A stretch of DNA of 64,000 nucleotides from JBHJHP01 sp042219825 (GTDB lineage: Bacteria; Bacteroidota; Bacteroidia; Bacteroidales; UBA5342): the NCBI RefSeq assembly GCF_042219825.1, contig NZ_JBHJHQ010000004.1, forward strand, positions 1 to 64,000. The letters are read 5' to 3'. Of this stretch, positions 1-8,594 are shown in pieces (the first letter of the stretch is position 1; the number at the start of each line of letters is the position of its first letter). The position numbers and the translations under genes are program-made. Below the pieces are notes generated by a model. That model was not told the origin of the DNA, made no database searches, and saw nothing but the letters and a program-made list of their open reading frames with translations.

Positions 1-129
1 AAAGTTGTTAAGCAGGTTGTACCATCTTCAGGCAAAGAAAACATTAGTATTGACGGCTCAGGATTATATATCATTAAGGCTGAAAGTGCTGGTGCAAGTA
101 AATTGTTTAAGGTTGTTAAAACTAACTAG
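1..129 (+). CDS. T9SS-secreted protein, C-terminal fragment (5' end outside window)
   Basis: Frame 1 is open from the window edge to a TAG at 127-129, giving 42 residues that end in SAGASKLFKVVKTN. The pattern of a Gly-Leu-Tyr-Ile-Ile-Lys strand, a short turn and a final Lys-Leu-Phe-Lys-Val-Val-Lys strand is that of the type A C-terminal sorting domain that takes proteins through the type IX secretion system. The catalytic or binding part lies upstream and cannot be seen. A strong terminator follows 22 nt after the stop, so this is the last gene of its transcript. The call as a T9SS tail is reasonably firm; the protein itself is unknown. Confidence 0.7.
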   Translation, partial: KVVKQVVPSSGKENISIDGSGLYIIKAESAGASKLFKVVKTN

Positions 130-151
130 TATTATTAAAATATTTTATTTG

Positions 152-184
152 AAAGGGTTGCCGTTTGGTAACCCTTTCTTTTTA
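152..184 (+). terminator. Rho-independent terminator
   Basis: AAAGGGTTGCC (152-162) pairs with GGTAACCCTTT (167-177) around a GTTT loop, with one G-T wobble, and is followed by CTTTTTATT. It closes the transcript of the T9SS-tail gene. Confidence 0.85.
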
Positions 185-314
185 TTGTATTCATCGTTAT
201 TTTTAAAATAATTGTTAGTTATTCTTGTTTTTGTTTTATTAATTTTCTTTTAAATTGGATACTTTTGAATTGGCTTAGGTTCAGGGCAACTATTACAAAA
301 TACAATCATGTGAT

Positions 315-2207
315 ATGAAAATGCAATTTTCAGGTAACAGTTTTAAATATATTATTTTATCAGTTTTAGTATCATTATTTCTGCTTCAGGCGTGTAACAG
401 CGATAAAATTGAAGAGAAAAGTTACTACACATTTACAGGTGAGCTAGTTGGGCAGTACCTTCGGACACGTCCGGATGTTTATTCAGAATTTGTAAAGCTT
501 CTGGATACCACTAAGGTGATGAGTTTGCTGAATGCCTATGGAGAATTTACCTGCTTTGCACCTGACAACGAAGCGATGAGAGCCTTTTATAAGGAGAAGG
601 GCAGGAATGATTTGTCTGAATTTCCATTGGATACGCTGACAAAAATTGCATATGACCATATTATTAACGGTTTTGTGGTTTCCAGTGATTTATTTGTGGA
701 AGGCAGGTTGACACAGAAAACGATGAGTGACAGGTTTATTTCAATTTCCTACGCAAGTTTTAATACGGGTGATCTCACAATAAAGGTAAATAAAACTGCT
801 CCAATCCTTCAGCCTGATATTGAACTTCATAATGGCGTAATTCATGAAATAGGAGAGGTGCTTAAACCAAGCGAAAAGACCCTTGTGGAAGCGTTATCGT
901 CTGATCCGAAATTCAAGCTTTTTTATAAAGCTTTGGTAGCTACTGATTTGGATAAGATGCTCACTCCTATTGAGGATGAATCTTACGATCCGGATGCTTT
1001 TTATATTGATCAGTCGGCTGCTAATGTCAGAGTCCCCAAAACCAGAAAATATGGTTTTACAGCAATGGTGGAAAGTGATTCGACATATGCAAGCTATGGA
1101 ATTACAACTCTTGATGAAATGGCAGCTTATGCCAAACAAATATATGACGTTGTATATCCTTCGGATGCTGGCATAACTGATATTACTGACAGGAGAAACA
1201 GCCTGAACCGATTTGTTGCATACCATCTGATTAACAAGGAAATAAATTATGTGAATTTCATTATTCACTGGGATGAAACCAACCATTCCATTAAAACGTA
1301 TAATATGTTCGAATACATCGAAACCATGTGTCCGAATACACTGATGGAGGTACGCACAAACAGGAGCTCAAGTGAAACGAATCTTTTTAATATGGTTAAT
1401 CCGGATGATCCTCAAAGTGCAGTCAGGCTAAATCCTGACAACTACGATAATGATGCGATCAATGGCGTTTATCATGAAATTGATAAAATTCTGGCGTACG
1501 ATTTTAAGTTTGCCAGTTATATCTCCAGTAAGAGGTTAAGAATGGATGCGGCCAGTTTTTTCCCTGAATTCATGAATAACAATATTAGAGGTAAGGTCAA
1601 TGTGGCAGGCATTAACTCTGAACTATGGAAATTTCCTCCGGGTTATATTGAAAGGGTACAGGTCTCTGAAGGAACCGAATTCGGATATTTTAATGCAGAC
1701 GACAGATATCTTGATTATCAGGGGGACGAAGTTTATTTAAGAGGATTGTACAATTTTACAATAACAACACCCGCTGTCCCGGCCGGAACTTATGAGGTTA
1801 GATTTGGCTGGAAAGTTGAAACAAAACGTGGGGCCGCCCAGCTTTACTGGGATGGTATTCCATGTGGAATCCCACTGGATTTAAGAATTTTTGCAACAGA
1901 TCCAAGCATTGGCTATGAAGTTCCGGGTTCAAACTCTGCTGATCCACAGGGATTTGAGAATGATAAAATGATGCGGAACAGAGGATATATGAAAGGGCCA
2001 GCCAGCTTCCAGGCAGCTAATACAACATGGTTTACCGGTAATGCACGTATAAACGATGGCTATTTGAGGAGAATTCTTGGAATTTATACATTTAAGGAAG
2101 CCAGCACACACACATTTACGGTAATAGCAGCACGTTCGGGTGAATTCATGTTCGATTTTCTCGAATTTGTTCCGGTTGAGGTGATTGAATCAGAAGGAAT
2201 TGATTAG
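315..2207 (+). CDS. Fasciclin (FAS1) domain lipoprotein
   Basis: Exported lipoprotein of 630 aa. The signal segment ends in LLQAC with Cys27 as the lipidation site. Residues about 40-185 form a FAS1 domain: TCFAPDNEAMRAF is the H1 motif and LHNGVIHEIGEVLKP is the H2 motif. A second, more divergent FAS1-like domain with a large insertion spans about 187-390 and ends in NGVYHEIDKIL. The last 230 residues contain an all-beta region of unknown family. FAS1 proteins are usually adhesion or ligand-binding modules; in Bacteroidota, FAS1 lipoproteins often sit beside SusC/SusD genes, so the missing upstream genes may be such a locus (inference). The start at 315 fits the signal peptide; Met3 (321) is an alternative. 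The following gene starts 102 bp downstream. Confidence 0.8.
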   Translation: MKMQFSGNSFKYIILSVLVSLFLLQACNSDKIEEKSYYTFTGELVGQYLRTRPDVYSEFVKLLDTTKVMSLLNAYGEFTCFAPDNEAMRAFYKEKGRNDLSEFPLDTLTKIAYDHIINGFVVSSDLFVEGRLTQKTMSDRFISISYASFNTGDLTIKVNKTAPILQPDIELHNGVIHEIGEVLKPSEKTLVEALSSDPKFKLFYKALVATDLDKMLTPIEDESYDPDAFYIDQSAANVRVPKTRKYGFTAMVESDSTYASYGITTLDEMAAYAKQIYDVVYPSDAGITDITDRRNSLNRFVAYHLINKEINYVNFIIHWDETNHSIKTYNMFEYIETMCPNTLMEVRTNRSSSETNLFNMVNPDDPQSAVRLNPDNYDNDAINGVYHEIDKILAYDFKFASYISSKRLRMDAASFFPEFMNNNIRGKVNVAGINSELWKFPPGYIERVQVSEGTEFGYFNADDRYLDYQGDEVYLRGLYNFTITTPAVPAGTYEVRFGWKVETKRGAAQLYWDGIPCGIPLDLRIFATDPSIGYEVPGSNSADPQGFENDKMMRNRGYMKGPASFQAANTTWFTGNARINDGYLRRILGIYTFKEASTHTFTVIAARSGEFMFDFLEFVPVEVIESEGID

Positions 2208-2309
2208 TAAAATATAGTGCATGATTATATGCATGCTGAGCAAAACGTCTTTTAAACTCCTCGGCAGTATTCAGTTCAAATGAAATGAAATAACTAATAT
2301 TATTGATAT

Positions 2310-5300
2310 ATGAAACTTAAACTTCTACGTAAACGTCTATTAGGTGTATTAATCATAACAGGACTGTTGTCAGCTGTCGATTCAGGGGCTCAGGATAATT
2401 ATGGCATTTATCTTCCCGGCGGAAATGGAACATCAAGTAACATTGATATTTCAGGTCTAAACCTGACAACATTACCATTTACGGTTGAAATGTGGATAAA
2501 GCCTGAAGGTACGCAGGCGGCTTATGCTGGCTTGTTTTATCACAGGGGTACCTCAAATGCCGGTCTTTATTATGCGGCAGACTGGGAAGGTGTTAACATG
2601 CTCAGGTTGGATTACGGTGGCGATAAGGTTGTAACTCCCGCTATTTCAACAGATGAATGGCACCACGTGGCAGTTGTCGTTACCTCCGGTTCAAAAACGA
2701 TTTATGTGGATGGGGTGTCACTTGCATCCAATACAACGGCAAATTCACCTTATGATTTTACCGGTGGAGAGCTTTATCTGGGGTATGATAAAGCTATTAT
2801 TGACAGAACTTTTAAAGGGATAATGGATGAAGTGAGGGTTTGGAACACCGAGCGTACCCTTCAGGAGCTTGAGGATAACAGGACTAAAACGCTTAATGGC
2901 GATGAAGCAGGACTGGTGGCATATTATAATTTTAATGATCAGGCTGCAGAAGCAACAGATCTGACAGCCAATCATAATAACGGAACCATAACCGGCGGAA
3001 CCTACGTGCCATCAATAAGTCTGGCCGATGATGATGGGGATGGCATACCCGCATATAAGGATAACTGTCCGAATGTTTCCAATCCCGATCAGTTTGATTT
3101 CGATAATGATGGTATTGGTGATGAATGTGATGATGATCTGGATGGTGATGGTATTGTAAACGATCTTGATAATTGTGTGGATCTGCCTAATCCCGATCAA
3201 ACGGATGTGGATGGCGATGGGATAGGAGATGATTGCGATCCTGTAGTTCCCGAAGGGCTGAATTACGGCCTTACTTTCCCTGGTGATGGTAATGCTACAA
3301 GTAATGTTGATATGTCAGGATTAGACCTAAACACGTTGCCGTTTACGATTGAAATGTGGTTTAAACCCAATGGTAACCAGGTTGATAATGCCGGCCTGTT
3401 GTTTAATCGTCCCGGAAACTTCGGGTTGCAATATGCTTCCGGATGGCAGGGATCAGGCAGAATACGGTTTATTACAGGTGCAGATATGATTCCGGGAACC
3501 TCTGAAGTTGATTACGGAACGGTGTCTGAAGCCATCGTTACGCCAAATGAATGGCATCATGTAGCATTTGTTTTAACCGATTCAACACGTCTTTTGTATC
3601 TGGATGGTGCTCTTGCGAAATCAACACGGGCTGGAACAGCTGATTCAAAATATGCACCATTTGATTTTTCTTCAGGAAATCTATTTATGGGATGGGATAG
3701 TGATGTAGCCAGCCGTACGTTTAAAGGTATGGTCGATGAGGTCAGGATTTGGAAGTCTGTGAGGACTCCGGAGGAAATTGAAGCAAACAAACTTGTTGTG
3801 CTTAATGGAGATGAAACGGATTTATTCGCTTATTATTCCTTTGATGACAGGGGTGGAATATTCAATGCGGATATAACAGATGTTACAGCTAATGATAATA
3901 CATTTAGCAGAAGTGAAGCAACATACTTCTCCTTGTCAGATCTGTTCAGTCAGATGGAATTCAAAAGTTCTGACGCTTCTCAGCCAACCACGTATGTAAA
4001 TACGGCAACACAGGATAATGTGGTGATGTGTGTTGAAGTGGTCACTCAGAATATGTTTAATCCGCTTTCTCTTGGTGCGATGTATCTTTCTACAACAGGT
4101 ACGACATCTTTGTCGGATATTCAAAATGTGAAGATATACGCTACAGGAAATGATTCAACATTCAGTGCTGATGCATTGGTTGCAGAAACAGGTTCAGCAC
4201 CGGGCACGTCTGTAGAACTTGTTGCTGATTATCCGCTTGTAAAGGGTAATAACTTCTTTTGGATTACTTATGATATCAGTTCATCTGCGTCTAAAGGTGA
4301 TATTCTGGATGTTGTATGTGATTCCATGCTGATTACCGGTGATGTTGAGAAAACATATATCCCCGAAACTACAGATCCTGAAGGGGCACTGGAAATTAAT
4401 CCGGATATCTTTATTCATTTTGTAAAAGAGCCAATTGATGTAATTACAACCAATGGTTTCGTGACTGCTAACGGATCAAACTTCGTTTCATTTCAGCAGG
4501 ATGCTGTAACGACTTACAAGGGCTATCAATATGTTGCTTACTGGAATAAGGCTAAACATGTTTGTCTTGCACGTAAGCATTTGCCTGATGGTAACTGGGA
4601 GGAAATAGATTTTACAGACTATACCTCCAACCACGATTTAGCTGACAACCATTATACCATTTCATTTGGAATATGTGAAAAGGATGGTTCCATACATATT
4701 GCGTTCGATCATCACAATGATGCTCTCAGATACAGAATGTCTGATCCTGGATTGGCTAATAATCCTGAAACTGCAGATTGGAGTGCAACTTCTTTTGGTG
4801 CTATTCAAAATTACCTGGTAGATGGACAGCAGTTAACTGATGCTACGTTTCCAGGTGCAGTAACTTATCCACGCTTTATTTCAGAACCGGATGGGAATCT
4901 GTTATTTGAATGTCGAACGGGATGGAGCGGTGATGGTAATTCTCATCTGTGGGAATACAACGGAAGCTGGAGTTATGTTGGCGAGTATCTTCATGGAAGA
5001 GAGGACGGTATGCCGGCAGGATATACAAGTAAATGCGGATATATAAACGGTTTGCACTACACGCCGGGCGGTACACGTTTACATGTTTCCATGGTGTGGC
5101 GTGAAACACCTACAGCCTCAACGAATCACGATGTATCATATGCATATAGCGATGATAATGGTCGTACCTGGTATAATGCAGCAGGTACTAAGATTGCAAC
5201 AACCGGCACCGATCCGCTGAACTATAACAAAGCAGGGTTTAAAGTATATAATATTGGTGAAAACCGGGGATTGATTAACCAGGAAGCTCAGGCCGTAGAC

Positions 5301-5963
5301 AGTAAAGGAGGAATACATATCCTGCAATCTTATATGCTGGATTCGCAGCCCGATAACAGTGCATGGCCCGGATCACGTCAGCCGGCATGGTTAAGACATA
5401 TTTATCAGGATGAGTTCGGTACATGGCATAGTGACCCGATTGCACCGGTGATGGTGGATAGAAGTGATATTGCAGTAGATGCTAATGATAACCTTTATGT
5501 GGTTGCACCGGGATATATGGTTTATTTTGCTTCTGCGGCAGATAACTGGCAGACCTGGACTGAATTTGACGTTTCTGAGAGCAATACTGCTACGGCTGAA
5601 GGTCTGGTTGATCGCGAATTGCTGCTGAACCAGAATATCCTGTCTTTTGTATTTGCACACAAGGATCTTGATGGAAAACTTATAATTCCTTACTATAAAC
5701 TGGGGACGAGTACTTCGGTAGATAACGTGTTTACGGATAAGAATCTTGACGTTAAATGCTATCCCAATCCATCGGAATCTACTTTCAATCTGGTCGTAAA
5801 AGGTACTTTCAGTTATCAGGTATTTGATATTAATTCACGATTGATTGAAGTAGCAGTTGCAAAAGATAGGTGCATTATTGGATCATCACTTGATAAAGGA
5901 CTTTACATTGTTAAAGTGATTCAGAATAATAACCAAAGTGCAACCCTGATAATTAAAAATTAG
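2310..5963 (+). CDS. Secreted LamG/TSP3/BNR_4 multidomain protein with T9SS tail (possible polysaccharide lyase)
   Basis: 1217 aa with a signal peptide cut after about residue 27. Domains in order: LamG/concanavalin-like domain (about 30-225, with DEVRVWNTERT); thrombospondin type 3 calcium repeats (about 238-310, Asp-rich DxDxDG units); a second LamG domain (about 315-520); a beta region; a BNR_4-type propeller (about 697-1125); and a type A T9SS sorting domain (about 1140-1217, with CYPNPSESTFNL). The propeller has His781 and His801-His802 inside a DNH...GSIHIAFDHH motif, then LHVSMVWRETP and NHDVSYAYSDDNGRTW. The same His-His spacing occurs, from memory, in the PL24/PL25 ulvan-lyase fold, so a surface polysaccharide lyase or glycan-binding protein is likely; the substrate is unknown. 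LamG and TSP3 modules would hold it to glycan or calcium-rich surfaces. Confidence 0.8.
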   Translation: MKLKLLRKRLLGVLIITGLLSAVDSGAQDNYGIYLPGGNGTSSNIDISGLNLTTLPFTVEMWIKPEGTQAAYAGLFYHRGTSNAGLYYAADWEGVNMLRLDYGGDKVVTPAISTDEWHHVAVVVTSGSKTIYVDGVSLASNTTANSPYDFTGGELYLGYDKAIIDRTFKGIMDEVRVWNTERTLQELEDNRTKTLNGDEAGLVAYYNFNDQAAEATDLTANHNNGTITGGTYVPSISLADDDGDGIPAYKDNCPNVSNPDQFDFDNDGIGDECDDDLDGDGIVNDLDNCVDLPNPDQTDVDGDGIGDDCDPVVPEGLNYGLTFPGDGNATSNVDMSGLDLNTLPFTIEMWFKPNGNQVDNAGLLFNRPGNFGLQYASGWQGSGRIRFITGADMIPGTSEVDYGTVSEAIVTPNEWHHVAFVLTDSTRLLYLDGALAKSTRAGTADSKYAPFDFSSGNLFMGWDSDVASRTFKGMVDEVRIWKSVRTPEEIEANKLVVLNGDETDLFAYYSFDDRGGIFNADITDVTANDNTFSRSEATYFSLSDLFSQMEFKSSDASQPTTYVNTATQDNVVMCVEVVTQNMFNPLSLGAMYLSTTGTTSLSDIQNVKIYATGNDSTFSADALVAETGSAPGTSVELVADYPLVKGNNFFWITYDISSSASKGDILDVVCDSMLITGDVEKTYIPETTDPEGALEINPDIFIHFVKEPIDVITTNGFVTANGSNFVSFQQDAVTTYKGYQYVAYWNKAKHVCLARKHLPDGNWEEIDFTDYTSNHDLADNHYTISFGICEKDGSIHIAFDHHNDALRYRMSDPGLANNPETADWSATSFGAIQNYLVDGQQLTDATFPGAVTYPRFISEPDGNLLFECRTGWSGDGNSHLWEYNGSWSYVGEYLHGREDGMPAGYTSKCGYINGLHYTPGGTRLHVSMVWRETPTASTNHDVSYAYSDDNGRTWYNAAGTKIATTGTDPLNYNKAGFKVYNIGENRGLINQEAQAVDSKGGIHILQSYMLDSQPDNSAWPGSRQPAWLRHIYQDEFGTWHSDPIAPVMVDRSDIAVDANDNLYVVAPGYMVYFASAADNWQTWTEFDVSESNTATAEGLVDRELLLNQNILSFVFAHKDLDGKLIIPYYKLGTSTSVDNVFTDKNLDVKCYPNPSESTFNLVVKGTFSYQVFDINSRLIEVAVAKDRCIIGSSLDKGLYIVKVIQNNNQSATLIIKN

Positions 5964-5980
5964 AAGGATGTAATCTGAAA

Positions 5981-6020
5981 ATAAAATAGGGATCTTCAAA
6001 TTTGAAGATCCCTATTTTAT
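5981..6020. terminator. Bidirectional terminator, perfect 40-nt palindrome
   Basis: Twenty bases at 5981-6000 are exactly repeated in reverse complement at 6001-6020. The A-rich and T-rich outer ends (ATAAAATAGGG / CCCTATTTTAT) give a U-tract on both strands. It lies between two converging genes, the LamG/BNR protein and mdh, and should stop transcription from both. Confidence 0.9.
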
Positions 6021-6045
6021 ATATGTTGAAATTAAATTTCTGTTT

Positions 6046-6966
6046 TTATAGAAGACCGTTAACTTTTCTTACGCCCTCAGCAGAAGAAGCCAACTTTTCT
6101 TTCTCAGCATCGGATAAAGAAATTTCAACGATTTTTTCAATACCGTTTTTACCCAGTACGCATGGAACACCTAGAGATATGTCGTTTAGACCATATTCAC
6201 CTTCAAGGAGTGCAGAACAGGGGAACATTTTTTTAGAATCCTGCGCAATGGCTCGTACCAGTTCTGATACAGCAGCACCGGGAGCATACCAGGCACTTGT
6301 GCCTAACAGTTTTGTAAGGGTTGCACCACCAACTTTAGTCGCTTCCACAACTTCAGACTGAACATCAGCACTCAGGAATTCAGAAACAGCAACACTGTTG
6401 CGCGTTGCTTTTTCAATCAACGGAACCATACCTGTATCACTGTGGCCACCGATTACCATACCTTCCACATCAGAAGCAGGACAACCTAACGCTTCAGCAA
6501 GTCTGTATTTAAAACGGGCACTGTCAAGGGCTCCACCCATTCCGATAATTCTGTTTTTAGGTAAACCTGTAGCTTTGTGTGTTAGATAAGCCATTGTGTC
6601 CATCGGATTACTTACAACAATAATGATAACTTCAGGAGAGAACTTAATCAGGTTTTCAGCAACTGTTTTTACAATACCTGCATTAATACCAATTAATTCT
6701 TCACGTGTCATTCCTGGTTTGCGGGGAATACCACTTGTAATAACTGCTACATTACTTCCTGCTGTTGCTGAGTAATCATTGGTAACACCTGTAACTTTTG
6801 TGTCAAAACCATTCAAAGAGGCAGTTTGCATTAAATCCATGGCTTTACCTTCAGCAAAACCTTCTTTAATATCCACCAATACTACTTCTTCTGCAAAATT
6901 TTTAATTGCAATGTACTCAGCACAACTCGCACCTACGGCACCTGCACCTACTACTGTTACTTTCAT
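6046..6966 (-). CDS. mdh: Malate dehydrogenase (NAD-dependent)
   Basis: Cytosolic enzyme interconverting malate and oxaloacetate with NAD, in the TCA or reductive branch. At 306 aa it matches the lactate-dehydrogenase-like malate dehydrogenase family. GAGAVG (7-12) is the Rossmann dinucleotide loop; the substrate loop IPRKPGMTR supplies Arg82 and Arg88; LDSARF supplies Asp148 and Arg151; GGHSDTGM places the catalytic His at 175. The Arg at 82 in the mobile loop agrees with malate rather than lactate as substrate. It is transcribed alone, from a TATCTTTG -7 box about 50 nt upstream, and ends at a bidirectional terminator. Confidence 0.96.
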   Translation of the reverse strand: MKVTVVGAGAVGASCAEYIAIKNFAEEVVLVDIKEGFAEGKAMDLMQTASLNGFDTKVTGVTNDYSATAGSNVAVITSGIPRKPGMTREELIGINAGIVKTVAENLIKFSPEVIIIVVSNPMDTMAYLTHKATGLPKNRIIGMGGALDSARFKYRLAEALGCPASDVEGMVIGGHSDTGMVPLIEKATRNSVAVSEFLSADVQSEVVEATKVGGATLTKLLGTSAWYAPGAAVSELVRAIAQDSKKMFPCSALLEGEYGLNDISLGVPCVLGKNGIEKIVEISLSDAEKEKLASSAEGVRKVNGLL

Positions 6967-7014
6967 CTTTTTTGAGTTTTATTGTTCGTTATATTCGTTT
7001 GTTTTCAGGAGTGG

Positions 7015-7022
7015 CAAAGATA
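7015..7022 (-). promoter_or_regulatory. -7 promoter box of mdh
   Basis: TATCTTTG on the minus strand matches the Bacteroidota -7 consensus TAnnTTTG. TTTC at 7041-7044, 18 nt upstream, is one base from the -33 consensus. The implied leader of mdh is about 40 nt. The rest of the 323-nt gap 6967-7289 holds only this and the ychF promoter. Confidence 0.6.
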
Positions 7023-7257
7023 TTAATTATTTCAATTACAGAAATATTTCTTTAATCTCAATTAACCTTTCACTGTATTTTATACACATTACAAATAAAA
7101 CAATGAATTGTTATTATAGTTTCATCTTTATTCCTGTTTTATAACAGCTTAGTCATGCTCTTGATATAAAACGTTCCATAAAAATACAGCAAGCTTTTTA
7201 TTGGTGCAAAATAGTTAACTATTTTAAGGATTAGTGTTAAAAAAGGATATGAAACAC

Positions 7258-7265
7258 TACTTTTG
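7258..7265 (+). promoter_or_regulatory. -7 promoter box of ychF
   Basis: TACTTTTG matches TAnnTTTG. Transcription would begin near 7272. The TTG codon at 7263 lies inside this box, so it cannot be the translation start; the box therefore favours the ATG at 7290. Confidence 0.6.
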
Positions 7266-7289
7266 CAAAAAAATATAATTTATACAATA

Positions 7290-8390
7290 ATGGCGTTACA
7301 GTGTGGAATTGTAGGATTACCGAATGTTGGGAAATCAACCCTTTTTAATTGTTTGTCGAGCGCGAAGGCTCAGTCGGCAAATTTTCCGTTTTGTACCATT
7401 GAACCGAATGTTGGTGTTATTACGGTTCCTGATGAGCGGTTGAACAGACTTGCTGAACTGGTGAAGCCGAAACAAATTGTTCCGGCAACAGTTGAAATTG
7501 TTGATATCGCGGGTTTGGTAAAGGGTGCCAGTAAAGGTGAAGGCCTGGGGAACAAATTTTTGGCAAATATTCGTGAAACAGATGCTATAATCCATGTGTT
7601 GCGTTGCTTTGATAATGATAATATCGTTCATGTGGACGGTTCAATAAATCCGGTTCGTGATAAAGAAGTAATCGACACGGAGTTGCAGTTAAAGGATCTT
7701 GAGACTGTTGAGAATCGCCTGCAAAAGACAGAAAAAATCGCCAAGGTCGGTAAAGATGCAGAGGCCAAACGTCTGGTTGATGTATTGAAGCGCTACCAGT
7801 CTGCCCTGCTTGAAGGCAAATCGGCGCGTACCGTTGAATTATCAGATCAGGAAAAAGCAGTAACCAAAGATTTGTATCTGTTGACCACCAAACCTGTGCT
7901 GTACGTCTGTAATGTTGACGAATCGGCTGTGAAAACAGGAAATGAGTATGTGGAGGCCGTTAAGAATGCTGTAAAAGATGAAAATGCAGAAGTTATGCTT
8001 ATTGCTGCGGCTACAGAATCGGACATTGCGGAACTGGAGGATTATGAGGAGAGGAAAATGTTCCTTGATGATCTTGGCCTGGATGAACCCGGTGTTTCAA
8101 AACTTATAAAAAAAGCGTATTCATTGCTGAACCTTAAAACATATTTTACAGCAGGCCCCCAGGAAGTAAGAGCATGGACGTTTCACGATGGTGACAAGGC
8201 GCCGCAGGCGGCGGGCGTTATCCATTCTGATTTTGAAAAAGGTTTTATCCGGGCAGAAGTGATCAAATATGACGATTATGTGAGTTTGGGGTCTGAGGCT
8301 GCATGCAAAGAAAAAGGAAAAATGGCCATTGAGGGAAAAGATTACGTGGTACATGACGGCGATGTGATGCATTTCAGGTTTAACGTGTAG
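7290..8390 (+). CDS. ychF: Redox-regulated ATPase/GTPase YchF (OLA1 family)
   Basis: Universally conserved ribosome-associated P-loop NTPase of 366 aa, in the cytosol. GLPNVGKST near residue 8 is the Walker A/G1 motif, DIAGLVKGASKGEGLG the G3 region with the YchF signature, and the C-terminal 85 residues are a TGS domain (WTFHDGDKAPQAAGVIHSD). YchF proteins prefer ATP over GTP and modulate translation and stress responses. The frame is open upstream to a TTG at 7263, but that codon lies within the -7 box, and MALQCGIVGLPNVGKS is the usual family N terminus, so the ATG at 7290 was chosen. Confidence 0.96.
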   Translation: MALQCGIVGLPNVGKSTLFNCLSSAKAQSANFPFCTIEPNVGVITVPDERLNRLAELVKPKQIVPATVEIVDIAGLVKGASKGEGLGNKFLANIRETDAIIHVLRCFDNDNIVHVDGSINPVRDKEVIDTELQLKDLETVENRLQKTEKIAKVGKDAEAKRLVDVLKRYQSALLEGKSARTVELSDQEKAVTKDLYLLTTKPVLYVCNVDESAVKTGNEYVEAVKNAVKDENAEVMLIAAATESDIAELEDYEERKMFLDDLGLDEPGVSKLIKKAYSLLNLKTYFTAGPQEVRAWTFHDGDKAPQAAGVIHSDFEKGFIRAEVIKYDDYVSLGSEAACKEKGKMAIEGKDYVVHDGDVMHFRFNV

Positions 8391-8594
8391 CCCCTTATTT
8401 AGAATGACTTATTGATGCATTTGGAATAGATTGCCTGATCATTTTGTCAAAAGTTACATCTCATCTGATAACTAAAGGTTTCTTTACTGATACTTTTTAG
8501 GTCTGTTAAACGTTATAATTTAGAAAGATTTTCACTAAACAGAAATTTGATTTTTTTAAGATATTTTAATAAATTACGAATAAAATAAGTAAGC

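Noticed and set aside
5..211. Open frame of 68 aa at the left edge
   Set aside because: It lies in another frame over the T9SS-tail fragment and runs through the terminator at 152-184.
6002..6361. 119-aa frame opposite mdh
   Set aside because: Starts in the terminator and is antisense to the conserved C terminus of malate dehydrogenase.
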